From assembly GCF_014054525.1 (NCBI RefSeq), contig NZ_CP059564.1, positions 1,436,357-1,500,356 on the forward strand: a stretch of 64,000 nt of DNA, given 5' to 3'. The stretch is from Alysiella filiformis. Its GTDB lineage: Bacteria; Pseudomonadota; Gammaproteobacteria; Burkholderiales; Neisseriaceae. The position numbers and the translations under genes were made by a program. Numbering within the stretch: the first letter of the stretch is position 1; every line of letters begins with the position of its first letter. This document shows positions 1 through 9,054 of the stretch, piece after piece. Below the pieces are notes generated by a model. It ran no database searches and was not told the origin of the DNA. It saw nothing but the letters and a program-made list of their open reading frames with translations.

Positions 1-320
1 TCTTTGTCCAAGCCTTTGGCTTTGATTTCTTTGAGTGCTTCTGCTTCGGCTTGTTTGTAGGTTTCGGTTTTGTCCAATTTCAAACGTTTGGCTTCTTGGG
101 CGACCAAGGTTTCGGTAATCAGTTCGTTGGTAACGTATTGGCGAACTTGGGGGCTGTCTTGAATTTGCCCTTGGCTGTTGATTTGCAGATTTTTGGCGCG
201 GCGTTCAATGTCGCTGCTGTCAATTTTGTTGCCGTTTACGGTCAGCACGGTTTGCGCCAACAGGCTGCCTGAAACCAACAACATGGTTAAACTTGCCACA
301 ATTTGATTTTTTTTCATCAT
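1..320 (-). CDS. Peptidylprolyl isomerase / periplasmic foldase (5' part only)
   Basis: The first ~106 codons of an exported protein; the rest runs off the left edge of the window. It has a Sec signal peptide (MMKKNQIVASLTMLLVSGSL, then LLA), followed by a SurA/PpiC-like N-terminal chaperone segment beginning with a TVNGNKIDSSDIE stretch, a Q/V-rich part and a charged helix (EAKRLKLDKTETYKQAEAE). Such proteins help outer-membrane proteins fold in the periplasm; the catalytic parvulin domain would lie outside the window, so the enzyme activity is inferred. The ATG at 320 is chosen because AGGA lies 6 nt upstream; ATG 317 and ATG 326 are alternatives. It is the last gene of a run yciB-yciI-bolA-PPIase. 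A DUS inside the signal peptide encodes SGSL. Confidence 0.8.
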   Translation of the reverse strand, partial: MMKKNQIVASLTMLLVSGSLLAQTVLTVNGNKIDSSDIERRAKNLQINSQGQIQDSPQVRQYVTNELITETLVAQEAKRLKLDKTETYKQAEAEALKEIKAKGLDK

Positions 321-370
321 GTTCATTCCTGTTTTTGAGTGGAAATGGGGCGTTGAAACCCTAAAATTTC

Positions 371-399
371 GCTCTCTTCCACATGATGTGAAAGAGAGC
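371..399 (-). terminator. Imperfect hairpin between bolA and the PPIase gene
   Basis: GCTCTCTT (371-378) pairs with AAGAGAGC (392-399), with a further CACAT/ATGTG pairing inside after one mismatch. On the minus strand it follows the bolA stop codon. The T-run after it is weak, so it may be a weak terminator or an mRNA-stabilising structure that separates expression of the two genes. Confidence 0.4.
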
Positions 400-406
400 C
401 GTCAAG

Positions 407-676
407 TTAAGCAAAATATTCCGCAGGCGTTTGGGCTTTAATGCTCAAAGCGTGAATGCGTTTGCTGGCGAATAAATCTGCCAATAAATCCTGCACTTGG
501 CGTTGGCGAGCGATGCGCGATGTGCCTTCAAAAGCCTCGCTGACCAAAAGCAGGGCGTAGTGTCCACCGCCTTGGTTGCCTGTGTGTCCGATGTGCAAAT
601 GGCTTTCATCAACAAATTCAAATATTTGGCAATTTAACACCGCCAAACGCTGTGCCATTTCTGCTTGCATATTCAT
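407..676 (-). CDS. bolA: BolA/IbaG-family protein
   Basis: 89-residue protein of the BolA fold: an N-terminal helix (MQAEMAQRLAVL), the strand with DESHLHIGHTGNQGGGHYAL (the HxGH...GHY region typical of the family) and a C-terminal helix-turn segment with a conserved RxRQRQVQDLL stretch. BolA proteins work with monothiol glutaredoxins in iron-sulfur cluster handling; a grxD gene lies elsewhere in this window (40262-40570). Its ATG overlaps the stop of the YciI gene (ATGA, 676-673), implying translational coupling. The longer upstream frame is only read-through of the YciI gene. Confidence 0.85.
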   Translation of the reverse strand: MNMQAEMAQRLAVLNCQIFEFVDESHLHIGHTGNQGGGHYALLLVSEAFEGTSRIARQRQVQDLLADLFASKRIHALSIKAQTPAEYFA

Positions 677-966
677 GATTCGGGAAACACTTTCTTGAAA
701 GGGCGAATCAGCAATTCGGCATACACGCCTGCATCCACATAGGGGTCGGCTTCTGCCCATGCTTGTGCCGCGTCCAAATCGGGGAAATCTGCCACAATCA
801 GGCTGCCTGACATGGTGGTTTCATCATCGGGCATGGGATTGGGCCCTGCAATCAATAAGCGTCCTTCGGCTTGCAAGGCTTGCAATCGCGCCAAATGAGC
901 AGGACGCGCTGCGGCACGGGCTTCTTTTGAACCATCGGCATCGGTTGCCATCAACATGAAATACAT
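673..966 (-). CDS. YciI-family protein
   Basis: 97 residues, the usual size of a YciI-like (ferredoxin-like fold) protein. It begins MYFMLMATDADGS and carries the conserved His in ARPAHLARLQAL, a GPNPMPDD segment and a late DPYVDAGVYAELLIRPF, where the Asp-Pro-Tyr is the family signature. The biochemical role of these proteins is mostly unknown; the fold suggests a small-molecule enzyme. It sits one base after the yciB stop and overlaps the bolA start by 4 nt, so the three genes form one transcript. Confidence 0.88.
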   Translation of the reverse strand: MYFMLMATDADGSKEARAAARPAHLARLQALQAEGRLLIAGPNPMPDDETTMSGSLIVADFPDLDAAQAWAEADPYVDAGVYAELLIRPFKKVFPES

Positions 967-967
967 T

Positions 968-1516
968 TTATGCTCCTGTTTCGGGGGGAAGGTTTTTCAC
1001 AATATACATGCCTTGCGCCACTGAAAAAATCAGGGTTAGGGGCAAATAGCCATACATTTTGTATTGTACCCAAAAGGCTTCGCGTTCGGGGGTAAAGGGG
1101 TAGGCAATCGCCAAATTGACCACGCCCATGATAAAGAAAAAGGCAATCCAAGCATAGGTTAGGTTGCGCCACACGTTTTCAGGCAGCTTAAAGTCTTGTC
1201 CCAACATCATTTTTAAGCCGTTTTTGCCCATTAAATGGCTGACCCAAATCGCCAGCGCACTCAACCAACAAATGACAGTGGTTTTGAGCATGATAAACAG
1301 GCTGTCTTTAAGCAAAATGGTGGCACCGCCAAAACCCACAATCACAATCAAGCTAAGCCACTGTATGGGGCTTAATTTTTTGAATTTAAACCATGTGTAG
1401 GCTGCCTGTGCCACACCCACCACAGTGGCAACTGCGGTTGCCCACACCATGTTTTTGGTTAGGTTGTAGGTGGCAAAAAACAAAATGATTGCCAAAAAAT
1501 CGCTCAATGCTTTCAT
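968..1516 (-). CDS. yciB: Inner membrane septation protein A (YciB/IspZ)
   Basis: 182-residue integral membrane protein with about five hydrophobic helices. It starts MKALSDFLAIILFFATYNLT, the typical N-terminus of YciB/IspZ, and has the internal LPENVWRNLTYAWIAFFFIMGVVNL region and the C-terminal GMYIVKNLP tail. In Enterobacteria this protein influences envelope synthesis and septation. The ATG at 1516 is preferred over an upstream one because the family begins MK.(F/A)LSDFL. First gene of the yciB-yciI-bolA run; followed by YciI after a single base. Confidence 0.9.
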   Translation of the reverse strand: MKALSDFLAIILFFATYNLTKNMVWATAVATVVGVAQAAYTWFKFKKLSPIQWLSLIVIVGFGGATILLKDSLFIMLKTTVICWLSALAIWVSHLMGKNGLKMMLGQDFKLPENVWRNLTYAWIAFFFIMGVVNLAIAYPFTPEREAFWVQYKMYGYLPLTLIFSVAQGMYIVKNLPPETGA

Positions 1517-1635
1517 TTTCGTTTTCCTTAAAATGCAAACGGCTATCATAACAGCGTTTGCGTTTTTAACCTAGCAAGATTACTTATTTTGATGTTTCAG
1601 GCTGCCTGAAAAAATGCGTGCAAATCATTGTGGGA

Positions 1636-2115
1636 TTATCGTGGTACAAATTGGGCGAATGACATCAATATCAAAATCACAAATCCAATTACACCAACAA
1701 CTTTAATGAGTGTGGTCGGCGGTTCAGCAGGTTCGCCGTAGTCGTTGTCGTCTTCATCGCCTGCTGCAAACGACAAATACAAAATCACGAACAAACTAAT
1801 CAATGGAATGAGTAACAAAGCCGCCCACCAAGACGAACGGTTTAAATCATTAAAACGCCGCATACCAGGGGCAAATCTGGCGTAAATGGCAATAATAATG
1901 GTTGGAATACCCGTTATTAAAGTAATGGCGATGGCATCTTTGCTGCCAATCAATGCCGATAACAGTATACCCAGCGCAAATGGAACAACAGCACATAAAG
2001 TTAATATCGCCGTGTATGCCAAATAGCGCATGCGCCCAATGCGCCCATATTTGGCATAAAATGGGGCAGTGTTGTAGCCTGTTTCTTCTAAATCATCATT
2101 AAAATTATGGGTCAT
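1636..2115 (-). CDS. DUF805 membrane protein
   Basis: 159-residue membrane protein with four hydrophobic segments. After a polar ~20-residue N-terminus it has the GRIGRMRYLAY motif that opens DUF805 domains and the RRFNDLNRSSWWAALLLIP motif before the third helix, both hallmarks of the YhaH-type family. An acidic loop (AGDEDDNDYGEPAEPP) separates the last two helices. Function is unknown. It lies downstream of thrS in the same direction, but two inverted DUS copies in the 81-bp gap probably end the thrS transcript. Confidence 0.85.
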   Translation of the reverse strand: MTHNFNDDLEETGYNTAPFYAKYGRIGRMRYLAYTAILTLCAVVPFALGILLSALIGSKDAIAITLITGIPTIIIAIYARFAPGMRRFNDLNRSSWWAALLLIPLISLFVILYLSFAAGDEDDNDYGEPAEPPTTLIKVVGVIGFVILILMSFAQFVPR

Positions 2116-2141
2116 ATTTGTCTCTCAATTCAAAATCAGAT

Positions 2142-2188
2142 TTCAGGCAGCCTGAATTGCCCACCGCTAGGTGTTCAGGCTGCCTGAA
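2142..2188 (-). terminator. Inverted DUS pair, likely thrS terminator
   Basis: TTCAGGCAGCCTGAA (2142-2156) and TTCAGGCTGCCTGAA (2174-2188) are exact reverse complements, giving a 15-bp stem with a 17-nt loop just after the thrS stop. Inverted DUS pairs are known to serve as intrinsic terminators in Neisseriaceae. Confidence 0.75.
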
Positions 2189-2196
2189 AAGCCAAA

Positions 2197-4107
2197 TTAC
2201 GCCAAATTCGCTTTCAATTCATCTTGCAAATGCGCGATAAATTCGTCCACGCTCATCGCGCCCAAATCTTCCGCTTTGCGGCGCACGGCAACTTGACCGT
2301 TTTCCTTTTCCTTGTCGCCCAACACGATTTGATACGGATAACGATATTGGCTGTTGTCGCGGATTTTGTAGCCGATTTTTTCATTACGCAAATCGCATTC
2401 CACACGGAAACCCGCTTGTTTCAATTTTTGAGTTACTTCAAGGGCATAGTCCGCTTGTTTTTCGGTAATGTTCATTACCACCAACTGCACAGGCGCAAGC
2501 CACAATGGGAACGAACCCGCGTGTTCCTCAATCAAAATGCCGATAAAACGCTCCAAAGAACCCAAAATCGCGCGGTGCAACATCACAGGACGTGCCTTGT
2601 TGTTGTCTTCGGTAACGTATTCCGCGTCCAAACGTTCAGGCAGCACAAAATCCAACTGAATCGTGCCACATTGCCACGAACGACCCAAAGCATCTTTAAT
2701 GTGGTATTCCACTTTCGGACCGTAGAACGCGCCTTCACCGGGCAATTCTTCCCACTCAATGCCGCAAGCGGTTAAAGCATCGCGCAAACCTTGTTCGGCT
2801 TTATCCCAAGTTTCGTCTGAACCTGCACGTTTTTCGGGGCGCAAAGACAATTTCACGCTCACATTTTCAAAACCAAATTGCTTGTAGATTTTCATCACAA
2901 GTTGGTTAAATGCTTGTGCTTCTTGGGTAATTTGCGCTTCGGTACAGAAAATGTGCGCGTCATCTTGCACAAAACCGCGCACGCGCATCAAGCCATGCAA
3001 AGCACCGCTCGGCTCATTGCGGTGGCACGAACCAAATTCCGCCAAACGCATGGGCAAATCACGATACGAACGCAAACCGTGATTGAAAATTTGCACATGT
3101 CCAGGGCAGTTCATCGGCTTAACCGCATATTCGCGTTTTTCAGATTGGGTTGTGAACATATTGTCCTTGTAATTTTCCCAATGCCCTGATTTTTCCCAAA
3201 AAGTTTTGTCCAGAATTTGAGGCGTTTTGATTTCTTGATAGCCTGCTGCGGTCAATTCGCGGCGCATGTGCTGTTCAATGATTTGCCACAATGCCCAACC
3301 GCGTGGGTGCCAAAACACCATACCAGGGGCTTCGTCTTGCAAATGAAACAAATTCAACTGTTTACCCAATTTGCGGTGGTCGCGTTTTTCCGCTTCTTCA
3401 ATGCGCGTGATGTAGGCTTTCAGCTCATCTTTGTTTGCCCAAGCCGTGCCGTAAATGCGTTGCAACTGCTCGTTGTTGCTGTCGCCACGCCAGTAAGCAC
3501 CTGATAATTTGGTCAATTTAAAATTTTTCAAAAAGCGCGTATTCGGAACGTGCGGACCGCGACACATGTCCACATATTCCTGATGATAGTACATGCCCAT
3601 TGCGGTAACATCGTCTTCCATGTCGTCAATCAGGCGCAATTTGTATTCTTCGCCGCGATTTTTAAAGATTTCAATCACTTCTGCGCGTGGGGTCATTTTT
3701 TTGATGACATCGTAATCTTGGTTGATGAGCTGTTTCATGCGCTCTTCAATCGCGCTCACATCTTCTGGCGTAAAGGGTTTTTCGGTGGAAATATCGTAAT
3801 AAAAACCTTCTTCAATCACAGGGCCGATGACCATTTTGGCATTGGGGAACAACTGTTTGACCGCATGACCCACCAAGTGAGCGCAAGAATGGCGAATGAT
3901 TTCAACACCTTCTTGGTCTTTTGGCGTGATGATTTGCACGGTTGCGTCTTGGGAAATGGGGTCGCAAGCGTCCACCAACACGCCATTGACTTTGCCCGCA
4001 ACGGTGGCTTTTGCCAAGCCTGCGCCAATGGATTGCGCGATTTGCATAACGGTAACGGGGGCTTCGTATTGGCGCACGGAGCCGTCTGGTAGGGTGATGT
4101 TAATCAT
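2197..4107 (-). CDS. thrS: Threonine--tRNA ligase
   Basis: 636 residues, full length. It charges tRNA-Thr with threonine in the cytoplasm. Domains in order: TGS domain (about 1-62, [15 protein letters not shown]), the editing domain with its zinc-like HxxxH (H73/H77, HSCAHLVGH) that removes mischarged serine, the class II catalytic core with the [10 protein letters not shown] cysteine (zinc ligand that selects threonine), motif 2 ([11 protein letters not shown]) and motif 3 ([20 protein letters not shown]), and a C-terminal anticodon-binding domain. AAGGA lies 7 nt before the ATG. The two neighbouring inverted DUS pairs isolate it as its own transcription unit. Confidence 0.98.
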   Translation of the reverse strand: MINITLPDGSVRQYEAPVTVMQIAQSIGAGLAKATVAGKVNGVLVDACDPISQDATVQIITPKDQEGVEIIRHSCAHLVGHAVKQLFPNAKMVIGPVIEEGFYYDISTEKPFTPEDVSAIEERMKQLINQDYDVIKKMTPRAEVIEIFKNRGEEYKLRLIDDMEDDVTAMGMYYHQEYVDMCRGPHVPNTRFLKNFKLTKLSGAYWRGDSNNEQLQRIYGTAWANKDELKAYITRIEEAEKRDHRKLGKQLNLFHLQDEAPGMVFWHPRGWALWQIIEQHMRRELTAAGYQEIKTPQILDKTFWEKSGHWENYKDNMFTTQSEKREYAVKPMNCPGHVQIFNHGLRSYRDLPMRLAEFGSCHRNEPSGALHGLMRVRGFVQDDAHIFCTEAQITQEAQAFNQLVMKIYKQFGFENVSVKLSLRPEKRAGSDETWDKAEQGLRDALTACGIEWEELPGEGAFYGPKVEYHIKDALGRSWQCGTIQLDFVLPERLDAEYVTEDNNKARPVMLHRAILGSLERFIGILIEEHAGSFPLWLAPVQLVVMNITEKQADYALEVTQKLKQAGFRVECDLRNEKIGYKIRDNSQYRYPYQIVLGDKEKENGQVAVRRKAEDLGAMSVDEFIAHLQDELKANLA

Positions 4108-4141
4108 GTTAATTCCTTGAATGATATTGAAAATTTAAATA

Positions 4142-4170
4142 AGGCAGCCTGAAAAGTTTTCAGGCTGCCT
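4142..4170 (-). terminator. Inverted DUS pair between an unknown gene and thrS
   Basis: AGGCAGCCTGAAAA (4142-4155) and TTTTCAGGCTGCCT (4157-4170) form a 14-bp perfect palindrome around one base. On the minus strand it follows the stop of the membrane-protein gene at 4257 and precedes the thrS start, so it is a likely terminator for the former. Confidence 0.65.
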
Positions 4171-4256
4171 GAAACTGAAAAATGCGCTAAATTATAGAGA
4201 AAATAAGGTTTTTTTTCAAGGAAATGCTGTTTCAGGCAGCCTGAAACATATTTTAT

Positions 4257-4919
4257 TTACGTTTGTTTTTTCTTTAATCTGCGAATAAACAAATCATAGA
4301 AAATTTGCAGAAACACCCAAAGCACAAAAATCGGTGCAATAAACCAGCCTAAAAATAAATTGAATTGCATGATTTTGCCGTAAATACCATAGGGTATGCT
4401 TTTGAACGAGCCATAAGGCGAATCACTCAATAATCGAGCTTGTGTGCCACGCAATTTATCTCCGACCCAAATCACTTTAATATGCCAATGATTTTGCCCC
4501 GCCATTTCCTGAAAATGAGCACAATTTGGATTGAATGGGGTAGGCGATAATTCTCGCGATACGCGCTCATCGCTCCTTGCAAATACGCCATGATTTTGTT
4601 CAAAAACACACGTTTTTCCATTTAAGGTCAATGCAATATGTACGGGTTCGCCTTTACTTTTTTGATATTCGCCTAAAATGGCATTTTCCAATTCGGTATT
4701 GGGCATACGCGGAAATGCCATTTCTAAACGCACCATCTTATGAACATCAAATGGTCGCCACACTCGCCATTCGGTTTCAAATCCTTCTTGCAAAACAACG
4801 GGGACATTCATGCTTCTGCCACTCCATTCCTGAAAAAATAATGGTGTGAAAATCAAAATTCCCATAAATAATAAAATTTTATATCGCAACGGTATGAATG
4901 ACATGATTTTTTTCAACAT
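4257..4919 (-). CDS. Unknown membrane-anchored protein
   Basis: 220 residues, not recognised. An N-terminal membrane helix (KILLFMGILIFTPLFF, ~13-28) is followed by a ~140-residue soluble domain starting SGRSMNVPVVLQEG, with two cysteines (NGKTCVFEQ and FNPNCAHFQE) that could form a disulfide in the periplasm, and a second hydrophobic helix near the C-terminus (FLGWFIAPIFVLWVFLQIF) ending in RRLKKKQT. The layout is N-in, periplasmic domain, C-in. The ATG at 4919 is chosen because GGAG lies 6 nt upstream; the frame is open slightly further only through a TTG. It stands alone between thrS and the divergent mutY. Confidence 0.7.
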   Translation of the reverse strand: MLKKIMSFIPLRYKILLFMGILIFTPLFFQEWSGRSMNVPVVLQEGFETEWRVWRPFDVHKMVRLEMAFPRMPNTELENAILGEYQKSKGEPVHIALTLNGKTCVFEQNHGVFARSDERVSRELSPTPFNPNCAHFQEMAGQNHWHIKVIWVGDKLRGTQARLLSDSPYGSFKSIPYGIYGKIMQFNLFLGWFIAPIFVLWVFLQIFYDLFIRRLKKKQT

Positions 4920-5004
4920 GATTTGCTCCAAAAATAAATGTGCAATCCTTTTCAGGCAGCCTGAAAGCGCATAATATCGCGTTTTTCATCACAAAACAGC
5001 AAAA

Positions 5005-6057
5005 ATGAACCCCAATTTTTCCACCAAGCTCATCGCATGGCAAAAACAACACGGACGGCACAATCTCGCGTGGCAAGTTTCCGACCCGTACAAAATTTGG
5101 CTGTCTGAAATCATGTTGCAACAAACTCAAGTGCTTACCGTATCAGAATATTTTCCGCGATTTATTGAAAAATTCCCCACCGTGCAAGATTTGGCAAATG
5201 CCGAACAAGATGAAGTTTTGGCATTGTGGCAAGGCTTGGGCTATTACAGCCGCGCCCGAAATTTGCATTTTGCCGCCCAGCAAATTTGCCGCGATTTTGG
5301 CGGACATTTCCCCGAAAATCGAGAAAGTTTGCAGCAATTAAAAGGTGTTGGACGCAGTACGGCTGCCGCCATTGCCGCGTTCGCATTCGGCAAACGCGAA
5401 ACGATTTTGGACGGCAATGTCAAACGCATTTTGTGCCGCATTTTCGCTTTGGACGGCGAAGGCAAAGCCTTTGAAAATCAACTTTGGGACTTTGCCGAAC
5501 AACTTTTGCCAAATGAAAACAAAGACATGAAAGCCTACACGCAAGGCTTGATGGATTTGGGCGCAACCGTGTGCCAACGCAAACCGAATTGCGCAATTTG
5601 CCCCATGGCAGACATTTGCCAAGCCAAACAGCAAAACCGCATAGCTGAATTGCCACGCAAAAAATCGGTTAAAGTGCAAGCGATGACGCTGTATTGGCTG
5701 ATTTTGCGCGACCAAAACCGCATTTTCCTACAAAAACGCCCCCAAAAAGGCATTTGGGCGGGCTTGTATTGCGTGCCGTGTTTTGAACAGGGCGATGAAT
5801 TTCACAAATTTTTGAAAAATAAGGAGATTGATTTTGATGATTTGCGTGAATGCGCTGCAATCGCCCATCGCTTAACACATCGTGTTTTGGAAATCATTCC
5901 CCATGAATGTGAATGCAAAAATGCCGCATTTTCGGTAAATTTCAACGAAAATGACGGCATTTGGGTGGATTTGGCGGATTTGGCAAATTGGGGTTTGCCC
6001 AAGCCTTTGCAACAATATTTGATGAAGAAACAGGGCGATTTGTTTCAGGCTGCCTGA
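5005..6057 (+). CDS. mutY: A/G-specific adenine glycosylase
   Basis: 350 residues, normal length. It removes adenine mispaired with 8-oxoguanine in base-excision repair. Visible features: catalytic Glu35 in LSEIMLQQTQV, the helix-hairpin-helix with LKGVGRSTAAAI (~113-124), catalytic Asp136 in ILDGNVKRI, the [4Fe-4S] ligands C190-X6-C196-X2-C199-X5-C205, and a C-terminal NUDIX-like 8-oxoG recognition domain (KRPQKGIWAGLYCVP). The last four residues FQAA and the TGA stop are read from a DUS (6047-6058). Its stop is only two bases from the stop of a tiny converging anti-sigma gene. Confidence 0.97.
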   Translation: MNPNFSTKLIAWQKQHGRHNLAWQVSDPYKIWLSEIMLQQTQVLTVSEYFPRFIEKFPTVQDLANAEQDEVLALWQGLGYYSRARNLHFAAQQICRDFGGHFPENRESLQQLKGVGRSTAAAIAAFAFGKRETILDGNVKRILCRIFALDGEGKAFENQLWDFAEQLLPNENKDMKAYTQGLMDLGATVCQRKPNCAICPMADICQAKQQNRIAELPRKKSVKVQAMTLYWLILRDQNRIFLQKRPQKGIWAGLYCVPCFEQGDEFHKFLKNKEIDFDDLRECAAIAHRLTHRVLEIIPHECECKNAAFSVNFNENDGIWVDLADLANWGLPKPLQQYLMKKQGDLFQAA

Positions 6058-6059
6058 AA

Positions 6060-6224
6060 TCACATTTTTTTCATCAATTCGCGCAAAAAATGAATATTTT
6101 GATGATAATTGCGGCATTTTCGGCACATTTTAATGTGCAAATACAAGCTCATTTTTTGTGTGCTGCTCAATGCCACATCTTGTGATTGCGAAATCCATTG
6201 TGTGATTTTAAAACAATTCATCAT
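6060..6224 (-). CDS. Small zinc-type anti-sigma factor (MseR-like)
   Basis: A 54-residue gene. It reads MMNCFKITQWISQSQDVALS... and has H30-x3-C34-x2-C37 (LHIKMCRKC), the HxxxCxxC zinc motif of ZAS anti-sigma factors. These bind their ECF sigma factor and release it under redox or metal stress. It overlaps the end of the ECF sigma gene (TCATGATG, 6226-6219; AGGA is upstream), the usual arrangement for a sigma/anti-sigma pair. N. meningitidis has a comparable short anti-sigma-E (MseR) in an operon with a DUF692-type gene. Start could be 6224 or 6221. The assignment rests on the zinc motif and on position. Confidence 0.75.
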   Translation of the reverse strand: MMNCFKITQWISQSQDVALSSTQKMSLYLHIKMCRKCRNYHQNIHFLRELMKKM

Positions 6225-6832
6225 GATTTTTTTCCTTTTTCATTCAGCGTATTAAACCATTTGATTTGCAAACATTGTCGCAAATGTTCACGCGCACGAT
6301 ACATCAACACATGATAATGGCTGCTGCTCAAACCGCATTTGTGTTGGATTTCTTGCGCGTCAAAGCCCAAAATTTCACGCATCATAAACACCCGCGCGGT
6401 GTTTTCAGGCAGCGCGTACAAGCACATTTGCAAAATCTGTAAAAATTGTTTTTCTGTCAAAAAATCATCGGGTTGATTGTGCTGCCAATCTGCCACTTCC
6501 GTTTCAGGCTGCCATTGTCCATTGGCACGAAATTGGGCGGCAAACAAATCGTCCAAATCCCGTTCGGCTTGTTCGGCAACAAAAACCGCTTGCCAGCGTT
6601 GCTTGCCGCGTAAAAAATCCTTGATTTTGTTTTTAAAAATACCAAAAACCCAAGTCTCAAATTGAGCTTGGGCTTGGAAACTGTCCTGTTTGGCGTGGGC
6701 GGCAAGCAGCGTTTCTTGCACCAAATCTTCAATGGAATCAGGAGAATCGGGCAGTTGAATTTTGGCAAAACGCAATAAATGTTGCCGCAATGCTGCCCAA
6801 TCGGGTGCAAGCGTTTCAGATGATTTTTTCAT
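6221..6832 (-). CDS. ECF-type RNA polymerase sigma factor
   Basis: 203-residue sigma-70-family protein with region 2 (SIEDLVQETLLAAHA ... FETWVFGIFKNKIKDFLRG, -10 recognition and core binding) and region 4 (LPENTARVFMMREILGFDAQEI, then a helix-turn-helix CGLSSSHYHVLMYRAREHL, -35 recognition); there is no region 1 or 3, as in ECF sigmas. The Neisseria counterpart (Ecf/sigma-E) drives methionine sulfoxide reductase and its own operon. Here it ends the DoxX-EGxCG peptide-DUF692-DUF2063 operon and overlaps its likely anti-sigma gene, so it probably autoregulates this cluster; that link is inferred from order. Confidence 0.9.
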   Translation of the reverse strand: MKKSSETLAPDWAALRQHLLRFAKIQLPDSPDSIEDLVQETLLAAHAKQDSFQAQAQFETWVFGIFKNKIKDFLRGKQRWQAVFVAEQAERDLDDLFAAQFRANGQWQPETEVADWQHNQPDDFLTEKQFLQILQMCLYALPENTARVFMMREILGFDAQEIQHKCGLSSSHYHVLMYRAREHLRQCLQIKWFNTLNEKGKKS

Positions 6833-6844
6833 AAAAATGCTTTT

Positions 6845-7564
6845 TCAGGCAGCCTGCAACACATTTTCCGCCAACCAATATTGCCAACGCGCACGCACCA
6901 TATCGCGCCACGCATCGCCATCGGGCATGACTGCCGCCAGTTGCGATTGCAAGTCATTCAATGACAAGGGATTTTCTGCTGCCAAATTCAGCAAAATGTG
7001 GTCAATGTCGTCCAAATATTGCCAGCGTATCCAATCTCGTCCATCGCGCCAAATGACCATGTTGCCCACCGCTTTCAAATCCGCATCATCAGGATAATAT
7101 TGTTCAAAATCAGTGTCATAAGATTTGAGTTGCACACTGGCATTCGGTTGCATGGGCGCGTTGTCATCGTCATTGGCGGCGGCAGCGCTGGGCGCAACAA
7201 TCGCCACTTCCGCTTGCAACTGTGCCACTTCCAAATCCATCAAAGCCAAAATCCATTCAGGCAGCTTTTGATTTTCTTGGCAAAATTTCAAAAATTCGGC
7301 AGCAATGTCTTGAAAAAATGGCGAATGCGATTCGCCATCGCGCACAAAATCTTCCAATAAATCAGTCCATTGCTGGCGTTCCAAATATTTTGGTGCGACA
7401 ACGAAACAACGGTTCACAAAACCAAAAATATTGTTGCGAACCAAGCGCATATAAACAGCCAAACGTTCAGGCGGAAAGCGCACAGGGTCGGGCGATACGC
7501 CTTGACGTACCGCCATTGCCAACTCGTTTTTGAAATCGGCAGAGGTTTGATTTTCAAGCGACAT
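6845..7564 (-). CDS. DUF2063 protein, MNIO partner (BufC/HvfC-like)
   Basis: 239 residues. Its N-terminal half ([13 protein letters not shown] ... [29 protein letters not shown]) is the DUF2063 putative DNA-binding/peptide-binding domain found next to DUF692 enzymes; the C-terminal half is an all-helical partner domain with acidic inserts. In characterised systems (HvfC, BufC) this protein presents the precursor peptide to the MNIO oxidase. Its ATG overlaps the end of the DUF692 gene by 11 nt, fitting a complex made in equal amounts. The true start is the MSLENQTS methionine; upstream frame is the shadow of the DUF692 gene. The C-terminal QAA plus stop comes from a DUS. Confidence 0.88.
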   Translation of the reverse strand: MSLENQTSADFKNELAMAVRQGVSPDPVRFPPERLAVYMRLVRNNIFGFVNRCFVVAPKYLERQQWTDLLEDFVRDGESHSPFFQDIAAEFLKFCQENQKLPEWILALMDLEVAQLQAEVAIVAPSAAAANDDDNAPMQPNASVQLKSYDTDFEQYYPDDADLKAVGNMVIWRDGRDWIRWQYLDDIDHILLNLAAENPLSLNDLQSQLAAVMPDGDAWRDMVRARWQYWLAENVLQAA

Positions 7565-8396
7565 GACGGTACTCTTTGTGCGCGTTAATTTGGAAGTCTT
7601 TGATTTTTTGGACTTCTGCCAATAATTCGCCAAATGGGGGGAAGTTGAAATCGCGTTCCAGCAATGTGGGCGGAATGTGTGGCAACACGTCATAAGCATA
7701 AGCCAGCAAATCCCAAACATTGTCTTGGACTTTTTCGCCATGCGTGTCAATCAGCAATTCGGGGTTTTCATCGTCATGCCCTGCAATGTGAATGTAGGCA
7801 ACACGCGCACCGTCCACGCGATTGAGAAAGTCACGCGGTTTGAGCAAACCGTGATTGACGGCATTCACATAAATATTGTTTACGTCTAAATGAATCAAGC
7901 AGTTGGCTTCTTGGGCGACCGCGTTCAAAAATTGTACTTCGTCCATTTCTGCCAAAGGCGAATGCAAATAATAAGATGTGTTTTCAATGGCAATTTGGCA
8001 ACCCAAAAAATCTTGCACGGTGCGAATGCGTTGCGCGGTGTGGGCTATGCTTTCGTCTGTAAAGGGAATGGGCAACAAATCATACAGGTGTCCGTGGTCT
8101 TGGCAATAGCTCAAATGGTCGGAGAAAAATTGTGTATTGTATTGATTCATCATGGATTTAATGCCTGCAAGCAAATTCATGTCCAACGGTGCTTGCCCAC
8201 CCAAAGACAGCGACAAACCGTGAATCACCACGGGGATTTGTTCTGCGGCTTGGTCAAACAATTTGCGTGCTGTGCCACCCATTTTAATCCAGTTTTCGGG
8301 GGCAACTTCAATAAAATCAATGGGGTGGTTTTCAGGCAGCTTTAAAAAATCTTGTGCCAAATCGCGGCGATAGCCGAGTCCAGAACCTTGTATCAT
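7554..8396 (-). CDS. DUF692 multinuclear iron oxidase (MNIO; BufB/HvfB-like)
   Basis: 280 residues, TIM-barrel-type DUF692 family. Conserved stretches with metal ligands are visible: [13 protein letters not shown] at the start, [50 protein letters not shown] and [13 protein letters not shown], giving the His/Asp/Glu set that binds two to three iron atoms. Family members oxidise cysteines of EGxCG-type peptides to thiooxazole or related groups. Its two probable substrates lie directly upstream (8512-8850, 9055-9375) and its partner protein directly downstream. The start at 8396 gives the family N-terminus; earlier codons have no support. Confidence 0.93.
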   Translation of the reverse strand: MIQGSGLGYRRDLAQDFLKLPENHPIDFIEVAPENWIKMGGTARKLFDQAAEQIPVVIHGLSLSLGGQAPLDMNLLAGIKSMMNQYNTQFFSDHLSYCQDHGHLYDLLPIPFTDESIAHTAQRIRTVQDFLGCQIAIENTSYYLHSPLAEMDEVQFLNAVAQEANCLIHLDVNNIYVNAVNHGLLKPRDFLNRVDGARVAYIHIAGHDDENPELLIDTHGEKVQDNVWDLLAYAYDVLPHIPPTLLERDFNFPPFGELLAEVQKIKDFQINAHKEYRHVA

Positions 8397-8511
8397 TTTG
8401 TTTTTCCTTTCTTGATGTTGGTGTCGCTTACAATTCAGGCTGCCTGAAAAATCTTTTTTCTGTAAAAAAACATTCCCCAGACAGCCCAAAAATCAGTTGA
8501 ATTTCAAATCA

Positions 8512-8850
8512 TTATTTTGCAGGAGCAGAAGCTGCGCCACCGCATTTGCCTTCGCCACATTTGCCTTCGGCTGATTTGGCTGCGGCTGATGCGCCACCAC
8601 AAGTGCCTTCGGCTGCTTTCGCGCCAGAAGCTGCGCCACATGCACCTTCGCTGGCTTTTGCGCCAGAAGCAGCAGACGCGCCACCGCATTTACCCTCACC
8701 GCATTTGCCTTCGGCAGCTTTTGCAGGAGCAGAAGTTGCTGCTGGGGCTTCGGTGGTTTTTGGGGCTTCGGGTTGGCTGGGTTTTTGGGCTTCGCCACAG
8801 GCAGCCAAAGACAATGCACCTGCCAAAGCAGCAATAGAAATCTTGTTCAT
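8512..8850 (-). CDS. EGxCG-repeat precursor lipoprotein (bufferin-like)
   Basis: 112 residues. A lipoprotein signal peptide ends in L-A-A-C18 (SLAAC), so the mature protein should be lipid-anchored. An Ala/Pro/Thr-rich linker (~20-45) leads to six EGxCG motifs: EGKCG, EGKCG, EGACG, EGTCG, EGKCG, EGKCG. Every cysteine except the lipobox Cys lies in such a motif. The spacers are Ala/Lys/Ser-rich and simple. EGKCG-type peptides next to DUF692/DUF2063 genes are modified copper-binding RiPPs (bufferin, HvfA), so metal buffering at the envelope is the likely role. An AGGAG-like GGAG stands 7 nt before the ATG. Modification itself cannot be seen in DNA. Confidence 0.88.
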   Translation of the reverse strand: MNKISIAALAGALSLAACGEAQKPSQPEAPKTTEAPAATSAPAKAAEGKCGEGKCGGASAASGAKASEGACGAASGAKAAEGTCGGASAAAKSAEGKCGEGKCGGAASAPAK

Positions 8851-9054
8851 AAATACTCCAAAATATAAAAATTTTTAAAATGATTGAATAATTGACGATA
8901 TTCAGGGCAAACCGATTTTCATCAACTTGATAATTTATCAAAAATTTCTGAAAAAACAGGTTCAGGCAGCCTGAAAATCGCCAATTATTTTATCACAATA
9001 ATCGCCTTATTAAACCATCACAGATTCAAGTTAATAATTTGATTAAATGGGTGT

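Noticed and set aside
4919-5130. Minus-strand frames over the mutY start and its upstream region
   Set aside because: They lack start signals and lie opposite the well-supported mutY gene.
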